A stretch of DNA of 64,000 nucleotides from Bacillus sp. FJAT-22090 (GTDB lineage Bacteria > Bacillota > Bacilli > Bacillales_A > Planococcaceae), in assembly GCF_001278755.1 (NCBI RefSeq), contig NZ_CP012601.1, positions 2,914,001 to 2,978,000 of the forward strand. Direction: 5' to 3'. How positions within the stretch are numbered: position 1 is the stretch's first letter; each line of letters starts with the position of its first letter. The translations under genes and the position numbers were made by a program. This document shows, piece by piece, positions 1 through 9,459 of the stretch. The notes under the pieces were generated by a model that was given only the letters and a program-made list of their open reading frames with translations, was not told where the DNA came from and made no database searches.

Positions 1-2518
1 GTTTAAGTTCTGCCAAATAAGTGGCATATAATTTTTTTTGCTCCAATTGCAACTCTGTGTATAGAATCGTTTCTACTTTTTGGGGTAGTTCTCTCAAAAC
101 ATCCTTTTTCATTCGACGTAGAATAAATGGACGTACCCGTTTCGCTATATCTTCTCTACTTAATTCACTATAGACTCTTCTGTTTGGCAAAAGGCCTGGA
201 AACACAACGTTGAATATAGACCAAAGCTCGTCCAATGAGTTCTCTATTGGAGTTCCAGTCAGTGCAAATCGGTAATCCGCTTGTATCATTTTCACCGCTT
301 TAGCTGTCTTGGTCACTGGATTTTTAAAAGCTTGGGCTTCGTCCAAAAAGAGAGTATGAAAAGTTCGGTTTTTGTAGAGTTCTGTATCCATTCGTAATAA
401 AGGATAAGAAGTGATTATTACATCTCCTTCTAAAGATGCTTCCCATAATTTACTTCTTTCTTCTTTGTTTCCATCTATAACTTGGACATTTATATGTGGT
501 GTAAATTTTTCTAATTCATTCTTCCAATTATAAACGAGCGATGCTGGAGAAATTACCAATACTGGTAATTTTCGCAGTCGCACTTTTGGGAGAACTGATT
601 CAATATAAGCTATACTTTGTAATGTTTTACCAAGCCCCATATCATCTGCTAGAATCCCACCAAATTTATATTTAGCTAGCAGCTTGAGCCAATTGAAACC
701 TACTTTTTGGTAATCTCGAAGTGTGGAAGTTAATGCTAAAGGTATTGTTGCATCCATTTCTTCGGGATTGTTTAAATTTTTCATTAGACTCGCAAAGTTT
801 TCACCAGGGTCTACTAGATCACCTTGTTCCAAAGTATCAACCAATTGCAGCCCTTGAATTAATGGAATACGAATTTCATCATGGATATTATCAATAGATA
901 TCTCCATATCCTGGATGAAACTAGATAGTGCCAGAAATTCAGGTGTTTCTAACGATACCAAGTTACCGTTTGGAATTCTGTAATATTTACTTTTTTCTTC
1001 AATCGAAGCCATCAACTGTTGAATTTCTTTTTCTGGAATTCCTTTAAGATCGAATTTGAACTCCAACCAGTCCGTTCGTTCCTTCACTTCTACCTTTATT
1101 TTTGGACCTGTATATGCTTTTTGCACTCGCAATTTTACAGCTGTTGAAGCATAAATTTGAACCCATTTTTCCATACGACCAAGAACATGATACAAAAAGT
1201 GATACTCTGCTTCCTCATCGTACAAGTAAAATCCACCTGGCGTTTGTGTAAATGAATTTTCAAGGAGTAGTTGGATAATTTGCTGCTCCTTATTACGTTG
1301 ACGTCTGATTCCAGGGAAATGGGTAAATGCTTCTTCCTTTTCTTCACATGGATTAATGAAGAAATCACCATAATGAAATTCCAATCCAGCGAGTAGTCTG
1401 TGCTTTACTCGATCCAGAAACAACTTGACCTTAAGTGGTGTCTCCCCCATTCTTTTCGAAACAGATTGACTAATATGCACATGTCCAAGCTTCATCAACC
1501 CTGGTATGACTGTTTCCATAAAGGTATCAATTTGGTTCTTTGCGATAAGGAGCTGGTTTTTCCCGGATTGATCCAACATTTCTTTTAACTCTGCAAGACG
1601 AGTACACTCTTCTGGTGCCAGCTTGTATAATATACCCTCTGAAAAAGCATAACCATAAGCCTTTAATACAGTTACTCGGTCAAGTCCTATCACATTCAGT
1701 TGATAGTCAGTCGTATTTCCTTCATCAAATTTAAAACTTAAAGGTAGCTCTTGCCCAAACTGAACCCCGTCATAAACGACTCCATCTTGCAAAAACCTTA
1801 CATAAGGTGCATTTATGAATAAAGGTAGAAGCTGCTCCCAGTCTGTTGGAGAAATAACTAACAGGTCTTCTTGTAAGCTAGCAGTACTATTCAAGCGCTG
1901 GCTTTTCATTAAAAATTGAAGGACTTCATCGGTTTCTTTTGGAAAACTGAAGAATTGGTAATCATATATCAAGCCTGAGGCATATTCAAATGGTTCTCTT
2001 CTTCCCATTTCTTCGAGAAATTTCGTTATATTCGCGATATTATATAACGATTCTGAACCTATTCTCATTTGTATCCCAAACACATACTCCCCGACTCTCA
2101 GAAAGATCGGTCGGCATATAAACTCAACATGAAGTGTCTCTCTTTTATCAAAATGAAGTTGCTTACCAGTCGGGGGCAAAGATTTATTTCCAAATAAATT
2201 CAACATCTTATTCCCCAAATAATCATCTGATTGTTGCTTATCTTCGATTGCGATTAATGTCGCTGCTATATGTTGACAGTATGTTTTTAAAAAGCCTATT
2301 GGCGGGCATGTACAATTCGCTACTATAACCCCATCTGCATCTGCTTTCACCGTGATATTGAAATCTTCACCCGCTTTTACAGTGGCTTTGATTTCTGAAC
2401 TATCCGCTTGAAAGGGTTGAAGCTTAACTTTTCCTGCATGAAAATATGCTTTACCCTTTTTAAAAGCAGTTTCTCCACATAATCTTTTGATTTTCTTTTC
2501 ATTCATCGAAAAATTCAT
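1..2518 (-). CDS. SNF2-family helicase with SWIM zinc finger, 3' end cut by window edge
   Basis: Open frame from ATG at 2518 to the window edge; the C-terminal helicase lobe lies outside. Near the N terminus is a SWIM-type zinc motif (NCTCPP...YCQH; CxC...CxH), encoded at about 2275-2325. After a long linker region comes the SNF2 ATPase lobe: Walker A region GGILADDMGLGKT (about 630-665), motif II LDEAQA (about 325-345) and motif III LTGTPIEN (about 240-265). Family knowledge: SWIM-SNF2 proteins are DNA-dependent ATPases that remodel protein-DNA or RNA polymerase complexes (RapA/HepA relatives); the exact role of this type in Bacillales is not settled. It is transcribed alone, leftwards. Confidence 0.93.
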   Translation of the reverse strand, partial: MNFSMNEKKIKRLCGETAFKKGKAYFHAGKVKLQPFQADSSEIKATVKAGEDFNITVKADADGVIVANCTCPPIGFLKTYCQHIAATLIAIEDKQQSDDYLGNKMLNLFGNKSLPPTGKQLHFDKRETLHVEFICRPIFLRVGEYVFGIQMRIGSESLYNIANITKFLEEMGRREPFEYASGLIYDYQFFSFPKETDEVLQFLMKSQRLNSTASLQEDLLVISPTDWEQLLPLFINAPYVRFLQDGVVYDGVQFGQELPLSFKFDEGNTTDYQLNVIGLDRVTVLKAYGYAFSEGILYKLAPEECTRLAELKEMLDQSGKNQLLIAKNQIDTFMETVIPGLMKLGHVHISQSVSKRMGETPLKVKLFLDRVKHRLLAGLEFHYGDFFINPCEEKEEAFTHFPGIRRQRNKEQQIIQLLLENSFTQTPGGFYLYDEEAEYHFLYHVLGRMEKWVQIYASTAVKLRVQKAYTGPKIKVEVKERTDWLEFKFDLKGIPEKEIQQLMASIEEKSKYYRIPNGNLVSLETPEFLALSSFIQDMEISIDNIHDEIRIPLIQGLQLVDTLEQGDLVDPGENFASLMKNLNNPEEMDATIPLALTSTLRDYQKVGFNWLKLLAKYKFGGILADDMGLGKTLQSIAYIESVLPKVRLRKLPVLVISPASLVYNWKNELEKFTPHINVQVIDGNKEERSKLWEASLEGDVIITSYPLLRMDTELYKNRTFHTLFLDEAQAFKNPVTKTAKAVKMIQADYRFALTGTPIENSLDELWSIFNVVFPGLLPNRRVYSELSREDIAKRVRPFILRRMKKDVLRELPQKVETILYTELQLEQKKLYATYLAELK

Positions 2519-2784
2519 TTTTCTAATCCTTTCTCGATCGTCTATAATTTTTGCTAAACTCAATATCGGTCTACATTATAATATCTAATTCCATTTTATC
2601 ATAATGGATAACATATGTTCTTTTTTGGGTTTTGATTTGAATATACAATACTAGTATTTATTATATTATGTCTAGGGAGTTGGAGTAGGGGTATTTAATT
2701 GAAACATACCTTTGAAACTCTTGTGTAAGGAGAAACTCAAATTATAAATGTTGCGATGGTTTTTTAATTGAAAAGCGGATAATA

Positions 2785-2911
2785 GTTGATTGGAGTGGAA
2801 GGCGGCGACTCCAGCCGGAATCGCATGAGCTGAAGACCCTGGACTGAGCGTCGCGAGGGAAGCGGCTGAAGCCATGCCGGCGGAACGCGTCCGCCTGGAA
2901 CGGAAATTAAC
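2785..2911. repeat. GC-rich inverted-repeat element, Bacillaceae intergenic repeat type
   Basis: A GC-rich island in the AT-rich gap 2519-3081. Its ends are related as imperfect inverted repeats: it starts GTTGATTGGAGTGGAAGGCG and ends CCGCCTGGAACGGAAATTAA followed by C, whose complement begins GTTAATTTCC. The interior has short matched GC-rich arms. The pattern (tggagtggaaggcg...gcgtccgcctggaacggaaattaac) resembles a dispersed noncoding repeat I recall from Bacillaceae and Planococcaceae genomes; this is memory, not a search. Two overlapping minus-strand frames through it (about 2672-2997) look like artefacts of its composition. I saw nothing else definite in the rest of the gap. Confidence 0.6.
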
Positions 2912-3081
2912 GGATCCAAAATAAGAATCGAATAAGTGAATAACATCGTGTTTGCCCAAGCGGCTCGTAGCCCGGCGGAAAGCTGCGGAAAACCCAACCT
3001 ATCTTATATAAAAATAATTTCGAGGTAGTCTTCAGTTTGATTAATATCTAGTTTTTTCTCTAATGTCTTATATTTTATTAA

Positions 3082-5130
3082 TCATATTTTAAATTTAACA
3101 ATGAAAGTAGTGCCATTAGATCCCGTTTGAATCTCAATATTTGCATTATGACGTGCAGCAATGGCATAACATATACCTAGCCCTAAGCCAGTACCATTAT
3201 CTTTTGTAGTATAGAATGGCGTGCCTAGTTTCTCTAATACTTCAGGCTGGATTCCTACACCTTGATCCTGCACTGCAAGTACCACCGTGTTTTCATCTTC
3301 CTTGTACGTACTAATAGACAGGGTTTTCCCTGCACACATTGCTTCTAAGCCGTTGCGGTATAAGTTTATTAGTAACTGCCGTATCTCATTTCGATTTAAA
3401 AATAATTTTGGGATGTCTTGTGTATGGAATTCAACAAATTTATTTTGATTTGATGCATCAACCTCTATTAAAGGGATAATATCATGGATAACTTCATTTA
3501 AATCTAACATCTTTAAATCGGATGTTCTTGTATTGCCCATTGAAAGAAACTCAGTAATGATTGAATTTGCACGGTCCAACTCTTCAATCATAATGTTTAA
3601 ATAATCTTTATGCTTCTCAAAATCTTCTTCTTTTTTTATTAATTGCAAGAACCCTCTTACCGTCGTCATAGGGTTTCTAATCTCATGGCTAATACCTGCT
3701 GCCATTTGCCCGATTAAGTCTAGATTGGACAATCTTTTTAATTCCTTCTCATATTCCTTTTTTTCCGTTATGTCTTTTAATAGACAACAAATACCTTCGT
3801 CAAATGGATAAGCAACTACTTCATACCAATTATTGTTATATGGTGAAAGCATCTCGAAATTTACTGTTATACGTTGTGACATTGAACGATGAAGCTCTCT
3901 GTGAATATCCATTCCAACATTTTCCGAGAAAATTTCCCACATATTCATACCCAATACGTCATTTGCCTTTTTCCCTTGTGGTAAATATTGATGTTCATTT
4001 ATGTACGTAAATTCCCAACCTTTATTTAAAGTAAAGAAGCCATCCGTAATACTTTCAATGACACTCGTAACCATTTCATTTGCCGAAGCTAGTTCTCTTG
4101 TCCGCTCTTTTACCATGTTTTCAAGTTGGTCCATATATAATAGGTTTGAAAATGTAGGGGCTGTAGCATCAACTATAGATTGTACAAGTTGAATTTGAGA
4201 ATCCTCGTAATTTGGAGCTTCCTCTCTCACATGCACAACTGCTATTACACCTAATACTTCACCCATTGAAACTAAAGGAATCATCAGAAGCCCTTTTAAA
4301 CCGAAACTAGGTAAGTGAATGATTTTTTTTGTTTTAGTAACCTCTTGGATCATATCCGTATAGTTTTTGTCATTACTTATATTATTAAGGGTTTTCATCC
4401 ATTCTGTTTCTGTCCAATCACAGTTCATACTTAACTTTGTTAATCTAATCGTTGTTTTTTCAAACGGATCTAGGAAGTGGGCAGCAATATTCTTGCTAAG
4501 TAAAATCTTTTCTATGTAGAAAAAACATTTTTCAAGACTTTCCTCTATGGAGGAACACATTGATAAATCACTTGTAACATTCAGTAACAACTGTTTTTCG
4601 TCAATCAGGTTTTCTTTTTGCGTTAGATTATTTGCGTTTAGCATTGCAACCGCTGCCATATTAACATACGCTTCCACACTTTGAATTTCTGATACCGTTA
4701 AGTACATTGGAGTCCCATAATTAAACAAAAAAACAAGACCAAATAAATCCTGCTCAAATAAGATAGGAAGAGCTAATATGGATTTAATTTTAAATGCTTC
4801 GACTGCTCTAGGATACGGCCTTTCATCCTTAGAGGTATCAGGGATGTAAATAGTTTTTTGGGTATCAATAACTTCTTTGGCAAGTAGGTCGAATTCAGGA
4901 TCAATTATTTGCGTATCCAGCGTTTCTCCATTTATATTATCTGGTTTTCCAGCGTATCCTTTGAATGTTCCATCTTCTTGGGGTAAAAAAACACCAACAG
5001 AACTACATTGAACAATCTCCTCAGATATCGCTGCTGTTACACGCTGTAATACTTCACGCAGTTCTAGCTTTGTATTAATTATTTTAGTTATATTTGCAAG
5101 TCTAGAATATCTCTTCTGTTCCCTATCCAT
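3082..5130 (-). CDS. Cytosolic sensor histidine kinase, GAF-GAF-PAS-HisKA-HATPase
   Basis: 682 aa with no membrane segment. Two GAF-like domains (about residues 18-165 and 185-335), a short coiled coil ending KERTRELA, a PAS domain (about 360-455), then HisKA with the H-box SHEIRNPMTTVRG (phospho-acceptor His482) and a HATPase_c domain with N-box (Asn593), DQGVGI and GTGLGLG. The H-box style resembles the sporulation kinase (KinA-E) and AtoS group. No response regulator is adjacent, so it is an orphan kinase. Feeding a Spo0F/Spo0A-type phosphorelay is a reasonable inference but unproven; the GAF/PAS ligands cannot be read from sequence. Confidence 0.88.
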   Translation of the reverse strand: MDREQKRYSRLANITKIINTKLELREVLQRVTAAISEEIVQCSSVGVFLPQEDGTFKGYAGKPDNINGETLDTQIIDPEFDLLAKEVIDTQKTIYIPDTSKDERPYPRAVEAFKIKSILALPILFEQDLFGLVFLFNYGTPMYLTVSEIQSVEAYVNMAAVAMLNANNLTQKENLIDEKQLLLNVTSDLSMCSSIEESLEKCFFYIEKILLSKNIAAHFLDPFEKTTIRLTKLSMNCDWTETEWMKTLNNISNDKNYTDMIQEVTKTKKIIHLPSFGLKGLLMIPLVSMGEVLGVIAVVHVREEAPNYEDSQIQLVQSIVDATAPTFSNLLYMDQLENMVKERTRELASANEMVTSVIESITDGFFTLNKGWEFTYINEHQYLPQGKKANDVLGMNMWEIFSENVGMDIHRELHRSMSQRITVNFEMLSPYNNNWYEVVAYPFDEGICCLLKDITEKKEYEKELKRLSNLDLIGQMAAGISHEIRNPMTTVRGFLQLIKKEEDFEKHKDYLNIMIEELDRANSIITEFLSMGNTRTSDLKMLDLNEVIHDIIPLIEVDASNQNKFVEFHTQDIPKLFLNRNEIRQLLINLYRNGLEAMCAGKTLSISTYKEDENTVVLAVQDQGVGIQPEVLEKLGTPFYTTKDNGTGLGLGICYAIAARHNANIEIQTGSNGTTFIVKFKI

Positions 5131-5300
5131 TCACCCAGTCTCCAATCATAGGCACATAAACTTTTTACGATTAATTATATAAATTAAAATCTACATGCTA
5201 TGTTCCATTTTTTCGTCTTCTTTTTCTTTTATTTTACATAGTTAGGAGTAATATTAATAGTAAATATTGTAAATAAGACTATTATACACCTCAAATATAA

Positions 5301-5340
5301 CAAAGAACCCCAATCAATAAATAATGATTGAGGTTCTTTG
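5301..5340 (-). terminator. Intrinsic terminator after the 5364-5996 lipoprotein gene
   Basis: Nearly perfect hairpin: arms CAAAGAACCCCAATCA and TGATTGAGGTTCTTTG with an 8-nt AT loop, followed on the minus strand by a U-rich stretch. It sits 24 bp beyond the stop of the leftward lipoprotein gene. Confidence 0.8.
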
Positions 5341-5363
5341 TTATTCTCTTTATAATATTGTTT

Positions 5364-5996
5364 TTATTCTGCTTCTAACTCTTCCAACGCATCAGGATAA
5401 ACAATTGTATCGAATACTTCACCAGAAGCTTCATCTTTAATAGAGATTTGCACTTTATAATCTTCCGTACTCACTCCATTAAATATTTGATAGTATGCTC
5501 CTGACATTCCTAAACCAAAAGCAGCAAATCCGTCAAAACTATTTTCGTAAGCAGCTTTGTCCACAACTAAAGTGAATTCTGAGAAAGTATCATTGTGAGT
5601 AATATCTTTAATAGAAACATAGTCTTCACTGTTTTTTGTTTCTTCTACAGTTTCCAATATACCGGTTTTGATTTCGTCCATCATTTCTTTATGTTTAGCT
5701 TTAGACATTTTATACGTTACAGACCCATCTTCATTGGCTGTCGCTTCGTCAAAACCTTCTTCTTTAGCACTTGCAATAACTTCGTTGATGTCTTGATCTT
5801 CAAAAAAAGTAGCTGGTAATGTGACTTCCACATTGATTAATCCTTTATCAACATTAACGGATTGGCTTTCTGCTTTCTCCACTTTACCATTTTCAGTTTC
5901 TTTCTCTGTTTCTTTTTCTTTGCTTGTTTCATTTGTACCACAAGCAGATACGATAAATACTAGTACAATTAAAAATGCTATTAGTTTTTTCAACAT
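5364..5996 (-). CDS. Putative lipoprotein of unknown function
   Basis: 210 aa. The N terminus is a lipoprotein signal peptide (MLKKLIAFLIVLVFIVSACG) with lipobox VSAC, so the mature protein begins at Cys19 and is anchored on the outer face of the membrane. A Glu/Lys-rich linker (about residues 22-45) precedes a soluble domain of about 160 residues. No family recognised. ATG start with AGGAG 6-7 nt upstream. It lies just downstream of another lipoprotein gene on the same strand (17-bp gap), so both are probably co-transcribed and end at the terminator at 5301-5340. Confidence 0.8.
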   Translation of the reverse strand: MLKKLIAFLIVLVFIVSACGTNETSKEKETEKETENGKVEKAESQSVNVDKGLINVEVTLPATFFEDQDINEVIASAKEEGFDEATANEDGSVTYKMSKAKHKEMMDEIKTGILETVEETKNSEDYVSIKDITHNDTFSEFTLVVDKAAYENSFDGFAAFGLGMSGAYYQIFNGVSTEDYKVQISIKDEASGEVFDTIVYPDALEELEAE

Positions 5997-6013
5997 TCTA
6001 TCTCCTACCTATA

Positions 6014-6640
6014 TTATTTTGTTGAGAAAAATACATTATCCCAGTTTCCATCCTCGTAGACTACTTTAATAGGATCGTTTACTTTTACTTGATTGATAAC
6101 AAACCCTTCTACTGTTCCGCCTACATAAACTTCTCCGTGATATTCTGGTTCATATACTACTGAAGCCATTTCGTATGGAGAACCATCCTCTCCAATAAAG
6201 TTAAAATCCCATCCATCAGCTAACCATGCATAATCTTCGGTCTCTGCTTCTGTTAAAGTTGCTTTTACATTTAAGAGAATATATTCGTATCCTTCAGGAG
6301 GAGTTTCATTGTATTCGTTTTGAGCTAATACAAGGTCAAGTACTTCCTGGCCACGTTTCACTTCCGTAATCGTTATATCTGCTTTTCCTGCGAATGAATT
6401 GGATTCATTGTCGTAGATAGCGATATCGACCGATTGGGTTGTTCCTACTGGCACTGGATTTGAACGTTTGCCGAATTCTGGTGATTCAGTTTTATTCGCT
6501 TCTTCTGATGTTTCAACGTCTTTTGAAACTTCTTCTGATGCATTTGTAGGAGCTGAAGATTTTTCTGTTGCTTCCTCTTCCCCACATGCAACTAGTAGCA
6601 TAACTAGTAATAAGGAAACATAAAGTAATGCGTTTTTCAA
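6014..6640 (-). CDS. Putative lipoprotein, DUF4352-like beta domain
   Basis: 208 aa from a TTG start at 6640 with AGGAGGG upstream. Signal peptide with lipobox LVAC (lipidated Cys19), then an acidic Ser/Thr/Glu linker to about residue 55. The C-terminal half (from FGKRSNPVPVG) has the layout of DUF4352/Telomeric-repeat-like extracellular immunoglobulin-fold domains: a 'plus constant' first strand, a central YEYILLNVKAT strand and a late GxVEGFV turn. That family assignment is tentative. The function is unknown; position suggests an operon with the lipoprotein gene at 5364-5996. Confidence 0.78.
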   Translation of the reverse strand: MKNALLYVSLLLVMLLVACGEEEATEKSSAPTNASEEVSKDVETSEEANKTESPEFGKRSNPVPVGTTQSVDIAIYDNESNSFAGKADITITEVKRGQEVLDLVLAQNEYNETPPEGYEYILLNVKATLTEAETEDYAWLADGWDFNFIGEDGSPYEMASVVYEPEYHGEVYVGGTVEGFVINQVKVNDPIKVVYEDGNWDNVFFSTK

Positions 6641-6839
6641 TAAAATACCCTCCTTTTGTTGTACATTTTTGATAGTACACCTGTATTATTTTAGCAAAAT
6701 AATCAAATTAATTATCATCCAATTTGTGGAATAAAATTATTATGTTCAACGTATATCAAACTCGCATTCTAATGAGCAGGTAAGCATTTCTGTTCTTTTG
6801 TAATTTGTTTAAGAAAACAGCACAAAATACGATGCTATT

Positions 6840-6864
6840 GTTTAGCAAAGAAACGAGTGGGTAT
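6840..6864 (+). promoter_or_regulatory. Sigma-B-type promoter of the general stress gene
   Basis: GTTTAG at 6840-6845, 13-bp spacer, GGGTAT at 6859-6864. This matches the Bacillus general-stress consensus GTTTAA-N12-15-GGGTAT at 11 of 12 positions. The predicted start of transcription is near 6871, 30 nt before the ribosome site at 6901, which excludes the longer upstream reading frame starting at 6805. Confidence 0.8.
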
Positions 6865-6915
6865 CTATTAAACATGCACGATATTAATTTTTCACATTTT
6901 AGGAGGAGATTAATA

Positions 6916-7416
6916 ATGGCAGACAAAAAATATGTTGGATCTTTTAGAACAGAGCAGGCAGTACTGGATAAGATTAATGAATTGAAGCTAGAAGGTTATG
7001 TAGAAGATGATATTTATGTAGTAACAAACGATAAAGATTCTCTTTCAATCGTTCGCGGACAAACGGACGTCGATTTGACTTCAGCGGATGGGAACTGGCT
7101 AGACAAATTCATGGCCTTCATAAGCGGTGATGAGCCGGTACGTGCAGCGTTTCTCAATATGGGATTTACAGATGAAGAGGCAGAGCGGTACTACAGCGAA
7201 GTTAAAAGTGGCGGCATCCTTCTCTATGTAGATAAAGAGTATGGAACTATTTATGATGAGAAGGATATTAATTTAGGAACGACGTACACAGGTATTAGTA
7301 CATCTGACCCCACATTAGTGAGCTATACAGAGACAGAGAAAAGAGCATTGGATAATGATCCAATGGAAGAAAACAGATTAGACAACGATCCTTTAAATAA
7401 ACGTGATAGATTTTAA
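6916..7416 (+). CDS. General stress protein, YflT/GSP17M-type domain
   Basis: 166 aa from ATG 6916, chosen because AGGAGGAG lies 9 nt upstream and the sigma-B-type promoter lies inside the longer frame. The N-terminal ~100 residues (KKYVGSFRTEQAVLDKI...) show the heat-induced/general stress YflT domain, which begins with a short beta-alpha unit and a conserved 'D-I-Y-V-V-T' strand. A charged tail with repeated LDNDP motifs follows (about residues 145-160). Soluble, no signal peptide. The biochemical role of the family is unknown; expression under sigma-B stress is supported here by the promoter. Confidence 0.88.
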   Translation: MADKKYVGSFRTEQAVLDKINELKLEGYVEDDIYVVTNDKDSLSIVRGQTDVDLTSADGNWLDKFMAFISGDEPVRAAFLNMGFTDEEAERYYSEVKSGGILLYVDKEYGTIYDEKDINLGTTYTGISTSDPTLVSYTETEKRALDNDPMEENRLDNDPLNKRDRF

Positions 7417-7436
7417 TCACCAATAGAATTATATAT

Positions 7437-7478
7437 AAAAAGCAACCCCTATCATTAACTAATGATAGGGGTTGCTTT
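7437..7478 (+). terminator. Intrinsic terminator, probably bidirectional
   Basis: Arms AAAGCAACCCCTATCATT and AATGATAGGGGTTGCTTT around a short loop, with A- and T-rich flanks on both sides. It ends the + strand stress gene and could also stop leftward traffic from other genes. Confidence 0.85.
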
Positions 7479-7615
7479 AGTCTACTCTCGAATGTTATTT
7501 TATTATTTTGTGAAGATTAGATGTATTTAGATCCTATTAACAAAAAATTATTAATATGAACTTAAATTTTGCACTATTCTTACGCATTTTTTCTTTTTGG
7601 CACCTAAAGTATTCC

Positions 7616-8452
7616 TCACTTAAGTGCACCGGCTGTCAGCCCTTCCATAAATTGTTTCGATGCAACTAAGAATAGAATCATCATCGGTAGTGAAGCTAAT
7701 GTTAAGCCTGCGAATAGGGAACCCCAATCCGCTGAGTGCTCTCCAAACAGGGATAACATTCCAACTGGAATTGTCATCTTCGCCTTTTCAGTAATAAAAA
7801 TTAAGGGGAAGAAAAAATCATTCCATGCGGAAATAAAGTTTACAATTATCACTGTACCCAATGCTGGACGCATTAATGGAAGAAGCACATTCCAAAGCAC
7901 GCGTAAGTTTCCTGCCCCATCCATTCTTGCGGCTTCCTCTAGCTCCATAGGCATTGTTTTAAAGAAGCCAGTTAGAATAAGCATTGTTAGGGGTGTACCT
8001 GTAGCGATATTCATAAAAATAAGGGACCAAAGTGAATTAATCAGACCTAAATCACGCATTAAAATGAAGAGTGGCACAATGCCTAATTTTATTGGAATCA
8101 TCATTCCTAATAAAAATAAAAAGAAAATAGCATTATTCCAGCTAAACTTAAAGCGTGCAATATAAAATGCTGCTAGCGAGCAAAAGAGAACAACGAGTAC
8201 AACAGAGGTTACACTAACAATTACACTATTGATAAAGTATTGATCAAACGGTATTTTACTCAATAATGTTCTATATGTATCTAAGCTAAAACTCGTAGGC
8301 AATCCTAATGGATTCTTGAAAATTTCAGCACTCGTTTTAAACGAAGATAAAAACATTAAAAAAATCGGGTACAAACTAATTGTTGCGACAGCAAACACAA
8401 CAACATAATAAAATGGCTTCGACCATATCGAACTGTTCTTCATACTACTCAC
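7616..8452 (-). CDS. Carbohydrate ABC transporter permease, MalG/CUT1 type
   Basis: 278 aa with six predicted membrane segments. The EAA loop typical of binding-protein-dependent permeases is visible (EEAARMDGAG...PLMRPALG, about residues 180-205). Second permease of a CUT1 importer, third gene of a leftward set (binding protein 9682-10998, MalF-type permease 8455-9408, this gene 2 bp further on). Imports an oligo- or amino sugar; the substrate cannot be fixed from sequence. No ATPase gene is adjacent, so a shared MsmX-type ATPase elsewhere is likely, as is common in Bacillus. Confidence 0.9.
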   Translation of the reverse strand: MSSMKNSSIWSKPFYYVVVFAVATISLYPIFLMFLSSFKTSAEIFKNPLGLPTSFSLDTYRTLLSKIPFDQYFINSVIVSVTSVVLVVLFCSLAAFYIARFKFSWNNAIFFLFLLGMMIPIKLGIVPLFILMRDLGLINSLWSLIFMNIATGTPLTMLILTGFFKTMPMELEEAARMDGAGNLRVLWNVLLPLMRPALGTVIIVNFISAWNDFFFPLIFITEKAKMTIPVGMLSLFGEHSADWGSLFAGLTLASLPMMILFLVASKQFMEGLTAGALK

Positions 8453-8454
8453 CC

Positions 8455-9408
8455 TTACATTTGTACTTCTTTTTTATTCATAAATTTCAAGAATACCATT
8501 GTACATACTAATATGAAGAAAAATAACACAGTTGCTAAAGCAGAACCTAGCCCTATCGCATCCGAGCTTCCAGATGTGGAACTACCAAATGCTAAGCGAT
8601 AAAAGAATACAGCTAGCGTGTCCGTAGAAAAATACGGTTCTCCCATTGACCCTTGCATTGCATATACGAGCTCAAATGCCTCAAAAGATTGAATAAATGT
8701 TAATACTGTCATGATCAAAATGGAAGGTACCATTAAAGGTAAATAAATTTTCCGAAGCATCGTCATTCCTTTTGCTCCATCTAATTTAGCAGCCTCCACT
8801 AGTTCACCCGGAATACTTTGAAAACCTGCTAAAAAGATTAATACCCCGAACCCTAATCCAAACCAGCAATTTACTAGAATAATAGAGACTAGCGCTGTGT
8901 TTGGGTCTCCAAGCCACGCTCGTTGTAATTCCTCTAATCCTAGCTTACCTAGCAACATGTTCAATGTGCCGAAGTTTGGATTTAAAATAAGCTTCCATAA
9001 AAAACCTACAACAATTACGGATAATAAACGTGGTAAAAAAAAGGCAATCTTGAAAAACTCAGCACCTTTTACTTTTTTATAAATAATAAATGCAAGTAAA
9101 AACGCTAAGCCATTCATAACAATCATTTGTAGGACAAAATACAGTATATTATTCTTAAACGCATTCAAAAACATAGAACCATAGGGCTCTGTCGTAAATA
9201 ATGTAACGAAATTGTTAAAACCAACAAATGACTCTCGTGAAAAACCATTGAAAGAATAAAAGCTATAAGATAATGCAGCTAATATAGGATAGAGCACGAA
9301 TAAACCATAAATAATTAGTGCAGGTATTGGGAAAAGGTGGATAGTCCACCGTTTTCCCTTTTTTCTTTCCTTCTTTGTTGAAGCTGTTTGTACAGTCATA
9401 GTCATCAT
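8455..9408 (-). CDS. Carbohydrate ABC transporter permease, MalF/CUT1 type
   Basis: 317 aa: basic N terminus (KKERKKGKRW), six predicted membrane segments and the EAA loop ELVEAAKLDGAKG (about residues 207-220). First permease of the CUT1 importer and partner of the 7616-8452 permease. ATG start at 9408 with AGGAGG upstream; ATG codons just downstream are alternatives. The gap to the binding-protein gene (9409-9681) is filled by a structured repeat, which probably reduces or uncouples permease expression relative to the binding protein. Confidence 0.9.
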   Translation of the reverse strand: MMTMTVQTASTKKERKKGKRWTIHLFPIPALIIYGLFVLYPILAALSYSFYSFNGFSRESFVGFNNFVTLFTTEPYGSMFLNAFKNNILYFVLQMIVMNGLAFLLAFIIYKKVKGAEFFKIAFFLPRLLSVIVVGFLWKLILNPNFGTLNMLLGKLGLEELQRAWLGDPNTALVSIILVNCWFGLGFGVLIFLAGFQSIPGELVEAAKLDGAKGMTMLRKIYLPLMVPSILIMTVLTFIQSFEAFELVYAMQGSMGEPYFSTDTLAVFFYRLAFGSSTSGSSDAIGLGSALATVLFFFILVCTMVFLKFMNKKEVQM

Positions 9409-9459
9409 CCACAGCCTCCTTTTTTGAGAATAAGAAATGATAAACTTTTCTACTCATTT

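Noticed and set aside
2672-2997. Two overlapping minus-strand frames of 77 and 95 codons
   Set aside because: They run through the GC-rich repeat element, lack ribosome sites and have repeat-driven composition.
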